Positions 1 through 12,440 of a stretch of DNA of 64,000 bases are shown here, in pieces; position 1 is the stretch's first letter, and each line of letters begins with the position of its first letter. Origin of the DNA: Malurus cyaneus samueli (taxonomy: Eukaryota > Chordata > Aves > Passeriformes > Maluridae); the NCBI GenBank assembly GCA_009741485.1, contig CM019215.1, positions 77,029,845-77,093,844 on the forward strand, in the 5' to 3' direction. A program made the translations under genes and the position numbers. The notes under the pieces are model-generated. The model saw only the letters and a list, made by a program, of their open reading frames with translations, had not been told where the DNA came from and searched no databases.

Positions 1-470
1 GGAGAGGCGGCCCTTGGGCTGTGAGGAGAGGCGGCTCTGCCCTGGCTGTACTCAGCCAGCTCCAGGACAAGGCACAGGCGCAGAAGGGAAGAGCATGAGG
101 AGGATGAACAGAGAGGAGCTGTTGGGACAGAGTGCAGCCCCCTAATTCCCCATCCCTTTAAGTTGCTCAGCGAGAGGAGAGGAAGAAGGAGTAAATAGAG
201 AGAATTGAAGGAGTGAGGGGTAGGAAGGTCAGCTTGAGGAGAAGCTGAGGAGAGGAAGGTTTTCAGAATTTCCTTTGTTCATCGCCATCCAATTGTTAAT
301 ATGGGCAATGCATTAATTAATTTTCCCCAAATCAGGAGTGTTTGCATGTAGTAATGTAATGATCTCCCTGTCTTTATCTCAACCTAAGAGCTCTTGTGTC
401 TCATTTTCTCCCACTGTCATTTTGCAGGGAGTGAGAGATTGGCTGGAATGACCAGCGGTAGCTTGTTAGT
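1..470 (+). mobile_element. ERVL-type LTR, 3' part, entering from the left edge
   Basis: This is non-coding. The order of blocks follows an avian ERV LTR as I remember it: a purine-rich stretch with a GTGCAGCCCCCTAATTCCCC-like segment near 130-150, a GGAGAGGAAGAAGGAG purine block near 174-195, a TTAATTAATTTTCCCC segment near 313-328, then a GATCTCCCTGTCTTTATCTC segment at 361-380. The GGGAGTGAGAG motif near 427-437 precedes the expected LTR end. The same blocks recur in reverse complement at 56812-57345. The 5' part lies outside the window, so neither a full LTR nor a target-site duplication can be checked. It is clearly old, with many substitutions. The ERVL label is from memory and could be another ERV class. 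Confidence 0.62.
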
Positions 471-1593
471 CATCACATCTTTGTAATGAAAACTAGTGAT
501 GGGAATATAAATAACAACCAGACAAAGTTTTTTTAAGGATTTAATGGCTAATTTCAAAGATATTGGATATATATTGGATATACATGTTTGGAGTGAAGAT
601 CCTAGGTCATCTATTTGCTGGCCAGTGTCTTCCAGTCTTCTGGTTGTCTCTGCACACAAGGAGCTGCAACAGAACTTGTCATTTTGTAGAAACCTAGAGG
701 TGTCACAGCAGAATGAGGACCCATCCAGCTGGAATGGTTGTGTTATAATGGCCCATGTCTTTGGATTGTGCTTTTCCAGTGACACTGGAGTAATTCAATA
801 GTTAAAGGCAGTCTTGTTCGGCAAATCTGTGTTGTTGTTATTGTTGAAGCATCTTCAGATTCAGTAGTCACATTGTCTTCCATCAGCTCTGTTGCTGAAT
901 CCATTGTTGAGTAAGCAGTAAATTGTAAATACAGTCCCAACAAGGATGTAGGTGATGGGGGAATAGAAACCACCAAATTATGGAAAGAACAGGGAAGTGA
1001 TAAAAACATTTGTTCGTACTGTGTAATTTATACATTTAGCCTTTTTCTTATTGTATATAACCAAAACCTCTGCCAAGAATCTTCCAGGTTATTACTGATG
1101 AGCTCTTAAATATTTAAATTTTGTATATCTATTACAGTCCATAACTATTTGGGAAGAATAAAACTACCCAAATACTGGAGGGATAACCAGTTAAGTTGCT
1201 CCATAAAATATTCCTTGTTTTTTTTATAATTATTAAGAACATAATGCATTCATTAATTATGTGGCATTTTAATCAATTTTAGTGCTGCATACTGTGACAG
1301 CTAAGTGCACATACATTTTAACAAAAAAAAAAGTCCCTGGCAGTAAAATCAGAGCTACACTAAGAAATTAACACAGCCCTATTAACCTGCTGATCTCTTG
1401 AAAATTATTGTTTTCCTTTGTACAAATCAAGACACTTATTTATAAACCTGCTCATTACAAATAAGACAGATGTTTCCTTTTTGGCTTTTTAATTCATGAG
1501 TATATTTGACAGTGGACATCCAAAACCCACTCCTGCTCACTGTTGTTATTACATAAAATCTTACAGCTAGAAATAGAACGGATAAAGGGAAAC
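471..1593. other. AT-rich unique sequence, no gene seen
   Basis: I see no exon, RNA gene or known repeat. Open frames at 417-1009 on both strands are short, unrelated to any protein I recognise, and overlap the LTR end. A short A-run sits near 1322-1332. Confidence 0.5.
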
Positions 1594-2300
1594 AGCCCTC
1601 CTGTTTTTAAAAAGGGGAAAGGAAAGATCCAAGGACAACTAGAGTGCAAGAGTCACCTCTGTGTCTGGGAAGAACATGGGGCAGATGCACCTAGAAGATG
1701 TGGTAAAGCACACAAAAGACAAGGAGATGGTCTGAAACAGCTAGCGTGGCTGTTGGAGTGACAAATTTTTAACAAGATTTACCAATATCATCTATTTAGA
1801 CTTCTCCGGGGCCTTTGGTGTGGTCCCATATGGCATCATCATCTCCAAATGGGAGAGACTGGATTTGAACAGTGGACTATTTGATGCATAAGGAATTGAT
1901 GGATGGACACAGCCAGAGAGCTGTGGTCAATGGCTGTGTCCATGTAGGAGCAGGTGACAAGTGTACTCTTCAGGGTACCTGTCTTGGGGCCGGTGATCTT
2001 TCATGTTTTTATTAATTAAACATGATTAATGTACCCTCAGTGTACATCAGTGTACCCTCAGCAGGTTTGCAGGTGGCACCAAGCTGAATGGTGCAGCTGA
2101 CACACCTGACAGATGGGATGCCATCCAGAGGACTGGATAAGCTTGAGAAGTGGGGCCATGACAACCTCATGAGGTTCAGCGAGGCCAGTGAAAGGTGCTT
2201 CACATGATTTGGGGCAGTCCCTTGACATGAGTGCGGACTGGGGAATGAGGGATTGGAGCAGCCTGGAGAAAAAGTGACAAAGTCCCTGGAGCCCCACGCA
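1594..2300 (+). mobile_element. CR1 LINE fragment, reverse-transcriptase part of ORF2, dead
   Basis: CR1 is the dominant non-LTR retrotransposon of birds. Its ORF2 encodes an endonuclease and a reverse transcriptase. This copy runs through the reverse-transcriptase region in the sense direction. Near 1790-1845 one frame reads LDFSGAFGVVPYGIIISK, matching the CR1 pattern LDF-KAF--VP--I--SK. Near 2052-2090 the frame reads RFAGGTKL where CR1 has RFADDTKL, so both catalytic aspartates of the FADD box are now glycine. Roughly 80 bp that should separate the segment ending near 1750 from the one starting near 1775 are missing, and the frame shifts between blocks. The 5' half of ORF2 and the 3' tail are absent. 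The copy is an old, inactive fragment. Confidence 0.87.
2031..2061. repeat. 21-bp microduplication inside the CR1 copy
   Basis: GTACCCTCAG occurs at 2031-2040 and again at 2052-2061. In CR1 this stretch is single (the GTGCACCCTCAGC just before the FADD box), so the extra 21 bp arose after insertion. A 7-bp inverted repeat, CATGTTT and AAACATG, lies just upstream around 2002-2024. Confidence 0.6.
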
Positions 2301-4593
2301 CCCAACAGAACCTCAGGTTAACCGATATTGCCTCAATTGTCTCAGACAATCATCACTAAGAGCAAAAACATTAGATTTTAATATATGGACTGAGACCACA
2401 CAGAATATTTGTTATGAATCTGGCATTTCTGATTATTGTCTAAATTCTTGTCTTACTACAACGGAGAATGTAATTTAAAAAATCTTAAGGAAAAAAGAAA
2501 GTACAATCTTTCAACACAAATCTAGGCCTAGCTCTGCTAGAAATATTTTTTTTTTCTTCAGTTCTGAAGACTGAATGTCTTCCTTTCTGCCTCTTTTTTT
2601 ATTTTATTTTGTTATTTTCAGGTGAAGGCACTGATTTACTCCTTGACCTTTCACTCTGGAGGGAATAAGTACATGGTTCAAACCACACTACAGAATAAAA
2701 TTTTAAGATTACAGGGGATTTTGTTCCACTTCTGCCTAGCAGTCTACCCTTGACCAGTTCACTTCAAATTTCTGCTGCTTCTGCTTATGCCTGGTGCCTC
2801 TGCTCAGGCACCAGAAGGATCAGTTTAATAGGCAGAAGGTATATTTATTTTAGCATTATTAAACTTATACAAAATTGTTTTACTGAACAATTGTTTTATT
2901 GAAATCCTACAGCATATTAGTATCTACTCAGTTGGACAGAATTTTTTTTTTACTGCACATAAGATAAACGTGTGAAGATAAAAAATGACATTTTTTTGTT
3001 TATCTGTCTAATGAAACACAGGACATATTTTCCTACTTACTACATTGCACAAGTATATTTCTTGAGAAAGCTTGTTAAGGTATCTGGTTGTTTTCGTCAA
3101 CAAAACTTTGTTACTTTTTTTTAAGAGTTTCTGAAGAATCAGTTAGAAAAAAAAAGTTTAGAAGTTTAAATTTCTTTCCCAAAACTAAAGGCTAATTGTA
3201 AAAAAATCTAAAATGCATTTTAGAGAATATGTAAATTTTAAAATGCATACCCATATGTATAAAATATATCCATTATATATTGTATGTGTAGATACAAAAT
3301 TTCAGACAATATATAATGTAGACCATTTGTACACACAGACACACAAATATATATATATATTTGCATGTACAATGTCTATTTAATTCTTCTAACTTCTGTC
3401 TTCTGATTTTTAATTTAATCTCATGCTTTTCCCAGCCAGATTCACTGTTCTGAGAGTTTGATTTTGGCATAACAGAATAAGATAAGTAGGATTCTGGTCT
3501 TGTTTATCCATATGGAAATTACAGTATTCCATTTTTTTTTCCCCCTCAAAGAATCATATTCAGAGATTTTGTTGCATATCAGGACAGGCATATCTCATGA
3601 CTTAATCTTTTTTAATATTAAATACAACTAAATAATGCAACATTACATGTGCTTATCTATATCAGCATTGATACTTGAACATTATTTGGAAATCTCTGGG
3701 AGTTCCTAAAAACCAATAAAATAAAATAAAATAATAGAGCTGCATGAATATTGCCAAAATTACTCTCCGGGACAAAACACAGTTGGCATGCTGTAAAATG
3801 ATGACAACCGAATTAAGACACTATTTTTGAAAAACTGGCATAACTCATTTCAGTTCTATTTCTTTCTTCCAAAATAAGGCTGAGACAGATATTTGTGAAG
3901 ACACTTAGCCTGAAATTACATGTATAAATGGAAAAACATTATTGTCCATGAAACTTCACTTTTATAGTCCTAATACAATGCTTGTATTAAAAAACTAAGT
4001 TTATATTCAGTGTTTCTTTTTCTATCTATCCGAGACAAGCTTAAGGAAATTCTATTACCAAGTGCCTGATGTATCCAGGTAATAGCAGCATTTTACAGTT
4101 TCTAGGACTGCACAAAATGAGATCATTAACTTCACTACTGTAATTATTACCTGTATTATTAACTGCAACCTTAGCAGTAGAATTAAATTCTTATCTGTTC
4201 CAGGTACTGGAAAGTGGAAGGTCCCCAATGGAAAATAGCTGTCACTAAAGGCTGAAATGCCCCCTGTAATTTAGTTCCTTTTGCTGACTTTTCTCAATAA
4301 TGTAAAATTACTTTTAGCAACTAGACTATGTCACTTAGAAAGGCACTGAGAAAATCCATACAAGTTATCTTTCCCAGTCTATGCCGGGTAGGCTTTTACC
4401 AGGGAGCTCCAGGAGAATGCCACTCAAAAAGTAGAAATTATTTAGTAAAATTTGAGATGGAAGCCTGAAACAATGAACATCATGGTGTCTTTGGGGTATG
4501 TGCCCTTGCTGTACTGAGATTTTCTTCAGGTTTTGCTTTACATTAGGCCTGCTCAGTCTTTGTTGTCCTTTCAATTATCAGAACAGAACCGAC
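2301..4593. other. AT-rich unique sequence, no gene seen
   Basis: No exon, RNA gene or recognised repeat. It contains short T-runs (for example 2547-2555 and 2942-2951) and a 7-unit AT run at 3347-3360. The short frames at 3273-3470 and 4365-4574 resemble no known protein. Confidence 0.5.
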
Positions 4594-4772
4594 TCCCCCC
4601 TCCCCCCAAAAAAAACAAAAAAACAACTCCTCCACATTTTCTAATGATTCTTCATACAGGGTTTTTTTGGGTTTTTTTTTTTTTTGTTTTTTGTTTTTGT
4701 TTTTGTTTTTTTTTGTTTGGTTTGGGTTTTTTTTGGTTTTTGTTTTTTTTTTTGTTTATTTAAAAAAAAAAG
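4594..4772. repeat. Low-complexity C-run, A-run and a 99-bp G/T-only block
   Basis: Two C-runs (4595-4607) lead into an A/C stretch to about 4626. After a short unique piece, 4659-4757 consists solely of G and T, mostly T-runs of 3-14 broken by single, double or triple G. An A-run follows at 4762-4771. The F-rich frame over it is a by-product of the T-runs. Confidence 0.9.
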
Positions 4773-7700
4773 GAAGAAGAAACTCCAAACCTCTACTCAG
4801 AGGAATGCTGGTGACGCTTGTATTTCTTACATAATTTCAACATAAATTACACTACTTTATTTCAAGAAATATTTCATAGACATAAAGCTCAAACCTTGGG
4901 CAATAAATGAGTGAAATTTGTAAAGATATAATTAACAGGAACTAATGGACCACTGCTCCAAAAATATCTCCTGTTGTTATTTCCAATTTTTACAAGACAT
5001 GAAGACAATAATTACTTATATGCTTGAAAATGTGAACCTATATGAACAACATTTAGGTGCAGATATTATGTAGATAAGTCAGTAAAAATGCTATCAAAGG
5101 CGACATATATATTTATATATGTCTGTGTTGGATGCATTATAGATCACTATGGAAAATACTCTCATCCCCAGAAATAAATGCAGACCACAGAAAGGTATTT
5201 CTGTGATTTTAACATTCGTTTACTAACCACAGGGAAAATGATGAAGTATAATAGTCATAATCAATCTTAAATTTACTTAAATCAATCTGCGTCATAAAGA
5301 TAAGAAAAATTTAATTAGTTTTTGGTACTTGATCTGGAAGAGATCTGTACAACTCAGCATCAATTGTTTTCAATTGTGCCCAATTGTATTCATTCCTTTC
5401 TAAGCCCTGGCCTCCCCCTCAGAAAAAACCTTAAGAACCAAACACAAAGAAACCCACCAAAACCCACAATAAAGAAAAAAAATAGCCTTGCATGGGTGTT
5501 CATGTAAGTTCATTGCCTTACATGGTTTCATTTCTAATTTCAAAACAATTTTTGATACACAATATGCCACTTAGCCTTCTCTGTAACATTCATCATATCC
5601 AACTAAGTATTCAGGGAAATAGCAATGTATTGAAACAACCAGATCATAAAATTAAATATTTTGAATTTAAGCCCAAATTCTGACATTAAAACAGTACAAC
5701 ATCCTAGGGAGAAGTCTGAAACAGAATCAAGTGCCAAGCAATAGGATCTTTTCTCACATGGGGTACTTCATGGAGAGGCAATATCCTATGTTCAATATAA
5801 TTTCATTTGAAATGGCATAGATTGCTTTCACAACTACAACTCACCAGCTACATGTTGATCAAAGACAAAACTGAGCCAAACCATAATCTTTGTTCTGACC
5901 CCCTTTCAAAGGTTGCATATAAATAGGAAGGAGCTCAGATAGCAACCCCTTTCTCAGATCCAAGTTGCATTATGCATTTCTCTTATTTATGATTCCTTTG
6001 ATTATGACACAGGAAGGAAACTGATGTGTTTGCTTGCATTAGCATAAATTTTTCAGAATTGCAAAGCACTTAATCCACACAGAAGTACCATTATAAAATG
6101 GCTGACTCACTGCAAAACCATGGCTGCTGTCACTACATACAGTCATACTGTTACACAGCATTTTATTTCATGCAAGTCATACTACAGATGATAAAGATAA
6201 AACTATTTCCTATAACTTATTTCCAGTGTCATCTGCAATTCCTTAAAAAACAAAGTGAGAAAAGGTTTGTTCATGGAATTTAATTAATTTTCTGTAGGTT
6301 CACAGTGTTTTACTTCAGTTATGTGTTGATTTCATCTGGAAGACACAGGAACACTTAGCAAGGTTAAAGAGTTATGAGATTTTACTAGCCAGGAATAAGA
6401 AAGTAACCAAGGTTTTTCTCACTCATGTCAGTGAACTGAAATGTGCAAATCTTGGATATTTCAAGCCATTGAGCTACAAAAGAATGAACTATTTTAATTG
6501 GGACTCAGTACTTTTCTTTTGCTCCATTCTTATATCAATTTATTCCTCCTCTGGTATAATCAGAAGCAACCAAATTTCAGCTTCTGAGTATGGACAAAGA
6601 ATTGTCCTACCTAGGTGTCATAAAGTCCTTATTGAGAATTTTCAGCTATAGATTTCTTACTCACCCCTGCTACAGAGCCCATGTATTTCGAATCTGAATT
6701 CTGAATCACTCCTCAGAAGTGACTCATAGACCATCTCAGCTTGCTCATGTCAGATAAGAAAAACCAGAGACCAGAGCAGAAAAACTGTCAAGGATCACAC
6801 TTCAATCACTAGAATTATATACCACTTTTACTAATAATGCCTATTTAATGCCTCCAGTAGGGTAGGTCGGTCACAGGACATTTTAAAGGGCATTACAGAG
6901 CTCAGTAGATTCTGTTTGCCAATTACATGAGACTTGAAACAAAACTTTTATCTCTTACAATTGTAATTCTATTAGTCTTCAAACACAGGATAAGTGACAG
7001 AGCTACTCTGAGCTGTGCCCATACTCATTAATTAAAATCCAAACCTTAGTTCCCAAAACACTACAGTCCCTGCTTACTGCAATATTAAGATTTCTAGATT
7101 ATTTTATCTTTTGATCACTTTTATCTAGTCTCTCATGAACTTCTTTCCTCTAGAGCCTTGACACGAAAAGAAAAAAAAAGAACATTTGCAGAAAGATGGA
7201 AAAACTCTATCATCTTGTCTGCTCTGCCAAACCTTGACTCTTGAAAGCCCTAGAAGAGGGTTTGGCTCCCTCTCTTTCAATCCTTCATTATAGCAGCAGA
7301 CAGACCTTAAAACAACAGCAGACTTTCCTCCTGTATGTCTTCCTCCTGCCTGCCCCTCTCATGCTTTATTTCTTTCTTTTTTTATTGTCTTATCTCAAAG
7401 GACAGAGGGAATCTGATAGCCAGAGGAAAAGAAATGTTATGTTGGAAGAGGAAAACAATTCACACCATGCTGAAGGGATGACTCCTTTTCTGTAGAAACC
7501 TGAGCTCTGTCTTTAGAACAAGAATCCTTCTTTGTTTATTCTGCTGTTCCCAGTCTCTGAGACACAGCATTCTCATAAGTTATAACATACCTAAAAATAA
7601 CCAGGGAACTAAGTGTTAGTGGAAAATTCAGCTACTGCTTATCAACTTCAAATTTTGTTGTTCATAGCTATTTACAATCTACTCCCTTAGAAGCTCAAAA

Positions 7701-9021
7701 CCACATTCTTTCCTAGAGGTTTTATCTACACATCATTCTCTACTATTGATTTTTCTTCTTCTGTTTCTCATGACGACAATCAACAGGACTTTGCTTCACT
7801 TAGATTCTTACTAACACTTCAAAATCATTAGGCTTCTGTTTAGTTTCTTTTTCAATTTATTTGTTATACTTACAGACCAAAACTATCCTGATATCTTTAA
7901 ATACTGTCTTCTTTATTTATTTATTATCTCTTATGCTACAAAGACACACAGATACAGATACACATATAAATAAATACTCCACATTTATGCATATTAAGAC
8001 ATATTAAGGAGGAAAAAATTCAGCCAGAAACAGTCATGTAACAAAAAGACACATATTGTGTTGCCTTTATTCTTTAATTACTTTATCAGTTCAGCTATAA
8101 ACATGTTTTGTCAGAAAGTTTCTGTGTCTCTCTACATATGCAAGCATACAAAACTACTCCAAAGTACCATTAGGACTATATTACTAAATCTAGCAGAGTT
8201 GACAAAAATATTTTATATTTCAGAATATTTGTCAGCTTCATTGACCTTCTTTTAATTTGTTAAAAGCACAGTGACATATGAAATGTTTGTGCTTAGAAGA
8301 GCCATAAAAATAGAAGATATGGCATCCTGAGCATTTATGCTGATGACCTTTAACACTGAATTTCACCAAATTAATCTGAATTTATTCCAGAATTCTGCTA
8401 ATGATCCAATCTAATCTCCCAAAGTTATGTGTTGACACTTCAGTACTAAGAAAAAAGCCACAAAAATTATTTAAAGTTCAGTCAGGAAAATAATCAAACT
8501 GGTTCTCCATATACATAAATTTGTTGAGTAAGACAAAGCCATTTTACATTGATGCTTTTCAGGATACTATTGCACAACATATGCAGCCTCCAGGGACCTG
8601 CTTCTAATTCAGTGAGCAATTTAATTTTCAGCATAATTTGTCATATAATTGTGTCTTTAAATTTAGTCAATTCATTCACTTGTTCACATAATTAATTCTG
8701 ATTTATTCTCAAGCTCTCATCTTGCAGTTCTTTCATTTTTTCATTCTTTGCTTGTAATTTGTTGAAGATTGCATTAGCTCCTTTGGAAATTTTCTAAATC
8801 TTTATACTGAATATTAGAAGTGAAAATATTTTTTGTTCTTATTTTTCCTTCAGTGAATGTTCAGGTTAAAATAGTCATTGAAGGCCGCACAAGAGCAATG
8901 TTGTAAAGGAATTCTGGATGGTTATCTACTATAAAAATGAAACAAAAAGCCTTTCATTACTATGGCGTGAGTACACTATGAAAAATGTCAAAGAAAAGTA
9001 TATATCCCATAATATACTAGG
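4773..9021. other. AT-rich unique sequence, no gene seen
   Basis: Over 4 kb with no recognised gene or mobile element. Frames reach only 84 codons (7241-7495) and show no familiar domain. A TATAAATA string occurs near 5918 with nothing to support a promoter. Confidence 0.5.
5361..5390. repeat. Three CAATTG boxes at exact 10-bp spacing
   Basis: CAATTG is found at 5361-5366, 5371-5376 and 5381-5386, each followed by a 4-bp variable spacer beginning with T. This is either a decayed 10-bp tandem repeat or three E-box-like palindromes on one helical face. No function can be inferred from sequence alone. Confidence 0.6.
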
Positions 9022-9101
9022 CATATATATATATATATATCATATATATACACAAATATAATCATATATATATACATAAATATATATTTATATAATTATA
9101 A
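9022..9101. repeat. AT microsatellite, impure
   Basis: Alternating AT runs of 5-10 units are separated by short CA or AA interruptions. It can fold on itself and is likely to be length-variable. Confidence 0.9.
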
Positions 9102-9738
9102 TGAACCACCACTGAGGTTTATTTATTATATGCAGTAAAGATGAACAAGGCAGAACAGCCTTACAACTCATTGAATGATATCCATGTGCTATACCAGCGT
9201 GCCTCTTATCATTCAGCTGGATGCATGCAAATTGCCCTTGCTATCCTCCATTTTAGACTGCTCCTGACAACAGGATCTTTATCCTAACAAGACTAGAGGG
9301 GAAAAGACCATTGGTGGGACTGATTGAAGCCATGACCAGGTTTCTGTGGCCAGAACACTGTGAAGCATAAATAGGGTTATTCATATTTCAGCTTTTCCTC
9401 TTTTGTCAATGTTTAGATGGAGCAATGGCTCCATCTTTTATTGTTGCCATAAACCATCCTTTTATTACAGTAATAAATGATGAAACATAGATTGTGGTTC
9501 CTCTTCATGTCAATGATTTTTAGTCTTACACTGTATCAGAGCTCACTGAGTTCTTTTTCACTGTGTATAGAAGACTGCTTGTTTGGATTAAAGCAATAAT
9601 GGTATGATGAAATACCCACACAGGAAGGATTTTCGATTCCTTTCCCAGGTCTGTATGGCTGTTTTTACAGAACGATGGAATATTTTGTGTTCAAATGTAT
9701 TTTCATATTTTTAGATTTGCATCCATTGCTTCTTGTCC
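9102..9738. other. Unique sequence, no gene seen
   Basis: The 9110-9370 part is a little richer in GC than its surroundings, but I could not match it to any repeat or exon. The frame at 9675-9911 runs into the CR1 element that follows. Confidence 0.4.
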
Positions 9739-11360
9739 TATCACTGGGTACTACTGACAAGAGCTCTCCTTCATTCCTTGCTCATCAGGTACTTTTCCAA
9801 ATTGGTAGGATCCCCTTGAGCCTTCTTTGTTTCATGCTGAACAAAGGCTCTCACAGCCTCTCCTTGCAGTGCAGATGCTCAAGCTACTTGTACATCTCGG
9901 TGGCCCTTTGACAGACACATTCTAGTTAAGTCCACAACTTTCTTGAACTGGGGGAACCAGAACTGGACCCAGCACTCCCAGAGTCGGTCTGATCAGTGCC
10001 AAGCAGAAGACAGAGGACCATCTTCCTTAATCTACTGGAAACACTCTTCCAAATGCAGCTTGAGAAGCTGTTGATGAGGCACGCAGGCTGGTTTGTGGTC
10101 AGCTTGTTGTCCCTCATGATCCCAAATCTCTTCTCTGCAGAGCTTTAAAGCTGGTCAATCCTAGTAGGTACCAGTACCTGGCTTTACCTCCCCAAATGCT
10201 GAATTTCATGAGATTCTTCTCTTTTCATTTTCCAAGCTCATCATTGAACTTGGAGAACCATACACAACTGATATATCATCTACTTCTCAGAGTTTTTGAC
10301 TATCTGGAAACTAACTGAGCACACATTGTGCCTAAACATCTGGCTCATTAATGAAGATGCTAAACAGTAACTCCACCCTTGACCCCTGTGCTACTTTGCT
10401 AGAGACTTGCCTCCAGTTGGACTTTTTGTCACTGATCATCACCCTCTAGGACCAGCCATTCAGTTAATTTTCAATCCACATAGCTATCCACTTATCTAAT
10501 GCATACCTGTTCAGTTTTATTCAGGGATGTTATGGGGAAAAGTGTCAAAGTATTTACTAAACTCAGGTAAAAAAAAAACATCTACTGCTCTCCCTTTGTC
10601 TACCAAGCCAGTCATGTCATTGCAGAAGATTGTCAGGGTGGTTAAGCATGGTTTCTCATTCATAAGTCAACATTCACTACTCCTGAGCATCTGCTTCTCA
10701 TTCATAAACATTCACCTGCCTCATAAAAGTTTAGAAATAGTTTCCAGGATAAGTTGCTTCATTGTCCTCCCAGGCACTAAGATGAGGTTGATCAGTAGTA
10801 GTTGCCAGAGATATATTCTTGCTTTCTTTAATATAAAAGTGAGATTTGTTCTCTTGCTACAGTGTTCAGGAATCGCCCCTGATTGCCATGGCCTTTCAAA
10901 GACAAATGAGTGGCCCCACAGTGACATCAACCAGTTCCTTCAGCAATTGTGAGTGCCACCCACCAAGCTCCATGGACCTGTATATTTCCAGTTCCTTATT
11001 GCTCCTGAAGGCTGATTTACCAGTCAAGACTGAGTGGGAAAAAGAATTAAACAATTTGCCTTTGACGCATCCTTTCTCAGCAGTTTTTCAGATGCATTCG
11101 GTACCTTTGATGTTCTTAGCTTGGGAGATTTTTTTGTTTAGTTTTTTGGTTTGTAGCACTACCCAAAAACATTCTTTCTGGAACTGCACCTAATTCTGCT
11201 TCCTGTCAATATAAATATTCGACAACAAGGTGGATGAACACTTTTTTCTTACCGCTCCTTTTGATGTTTATGTGCTTGTAAAACCGGCTGTTTCCTCCTA
11301 CATCCCCTGACAAATTCAGCTCCAGGTGGGCTTCGGCTTTCCCATCTTATTATCTACGTA
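9739..11360 (-). mobile_element. CR1 LINE, 1.6 kb minus-strand fragment of ORF2
   Basis: Read on the minus strand, this covers the post-endonuclease linker, the reverse transcriptase and part of the C-terminal region of CR1 ORF2. On the plus strand the blocks appear in reversed CR1 order: TTGAACTGGGGGAACCAGAA at 9942-9961, ATTAATGAAGATGCTAAACA at 10348-10367, then CTACCAAGCCAGTCATGTCA near 10599. A minus-strand frame at 10721-10930 contains TMKQLILETISKLL, matching the CR1 stretch --MEQLILETISRHM. The block ACCAGTCAAGACTGAGTGGG near 11019 and the CTTGTAAAACCGGCTGTTTCC-type block near 11275 continue it upstream in element terms. Many stops and indels make it non-functional. The 3' tail is missing at the left end. 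A foreign segment seems to sit at 11107-11240. Confidence 0.85.
11107..11240. repeat. Unclassified ~134-bp repeat, copy 1, within the CR1
   Basis: This segment does not fit the CR1 pattern on either side of it, but aligns with 12308-12440 at roughly four in five positions by eye. Shared landmarks in order are TTGATGTTCT, TTGGGAGATTTTT, a CTACCCAA box, GAA or AAA followed by CTGCACCTAA, and ACAAGGTGGA. No poly-A tail or terminal repeat is evident. Confidence 0.6.
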
Positions 11361-12307
11361 TGGCATCTATACACAATCTGGAACAAAACCTAATATGAAA
11401 TAATGTTGATTCTTTTTTGCTATTTATCAAGATATTGCAATCACTTCTCATTTTATGCTTAGTATTTCTTGAATCTACAGAAAATATGAAATTGTCCTAG
11501 GGGAGAAAATCCTGCTTTTTCATTAGAGGCCTGGAAAAAGTGCATAGTAGGGATGCACCTTTGTGTTGATTTCCAGAGAAGGTGTGGGTGACTTTATTTT
11601 CCTTCAAAGTGTTTTCTCAAGGGATAAACACAGTTTTAAAGAACTTCTCTGGATGTATCTGAATTCTGTAATTTGGAAAAGGAAATTAACTTCCACAATC
11701 CAAGTTACTTCAGACTAAAGAACTACCAGTTTCTAGAAAAGACTGTGTACTAAACAACTGTGTACTAAAAGTGAACTCTATGTTAATTCAGCTGTGGTTT
11801 ATGGCACTGCTGGTTTATGGTATAAGTTACAAAGCTTTCATCCTTTTGTGTTTCATGTTTTGATCACTATCAAACTACATTTGTGCATAACATTTTATTT
11901 TAGGTTTTTAAGAGAAGAATGTGATTTTTAGTGTTTTTTGCCCATTTCCCCCAGGCTTTTCAGAAAATGATAGGTTTAAAACTCTCTGCAATAGTACAAT
12001 GCTCTTTTGAACACAGCTCAAAGAAGTCAATGCTGAACATATTTTGTAGTGTACTATGGAAATTCAAATAAAGTAAGCATATGAAAAGTCATAAGAAAGA
12101 ATGCAGATCTGATTAGATTATTTTGAATAGGAAAAATATTTTATTACAATTGCAATTATAATTTCTCTGACAAAAATTGCAAATGGATTTTTTCTGCCAT
12201 TGCAACAGCTTTGAAATTCTGCACTCCTGCTTAGTGTCTGTACTTACACTAACACAATGCCTGAGGAAAAGAAATTACACTTTTGAACCAAGGATGGAAC
12301 TTTTTCA
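11361..12307. other. AT-rich unique sequence, no gene seen
   Basis: No exon or known repeat recognised between the CR1 end and the second copy of the unclassified repeat. Confidence 0.45.
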
Positions 12308-12440
12308 TTGATGTTCTTTGTTTGGGAGATTTTTAGTTTACGTGTTTGGTCTGTAATGCTACCCAAGAAGATTCTTTATGAAACTGCACCTAACTCTGTT
12401 TCCTTTCAATAAGAAAATTCAATGACAAGGTGGAAAACAA
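12308..12440. repeat. Unclassified ~134-bp repeat, copy 2
   Basis: Direct-orientation partner of 11107-11240, 1.2 kb away. It differs by scattered substitutions and a 2-bp length difference in the T-run. Neither flank resembles the CR1 sequence around the first copy, so only the ~134 bp unit is shared. Confidence 0.6.

Noticed and set aside
5911..5930. TATAAATA string as a promoter
   Set aside because: AT-rich DNA yields such strings by chance; no downstream gene, CpG content or transcript evidence.
10527..11193. Overlapping plus-strand frames of 141 and 115 codons
   Set aside because: They lie antisense to a minus-strand CR1 and its inserted repeat; the CR1 reading explains the sequence.
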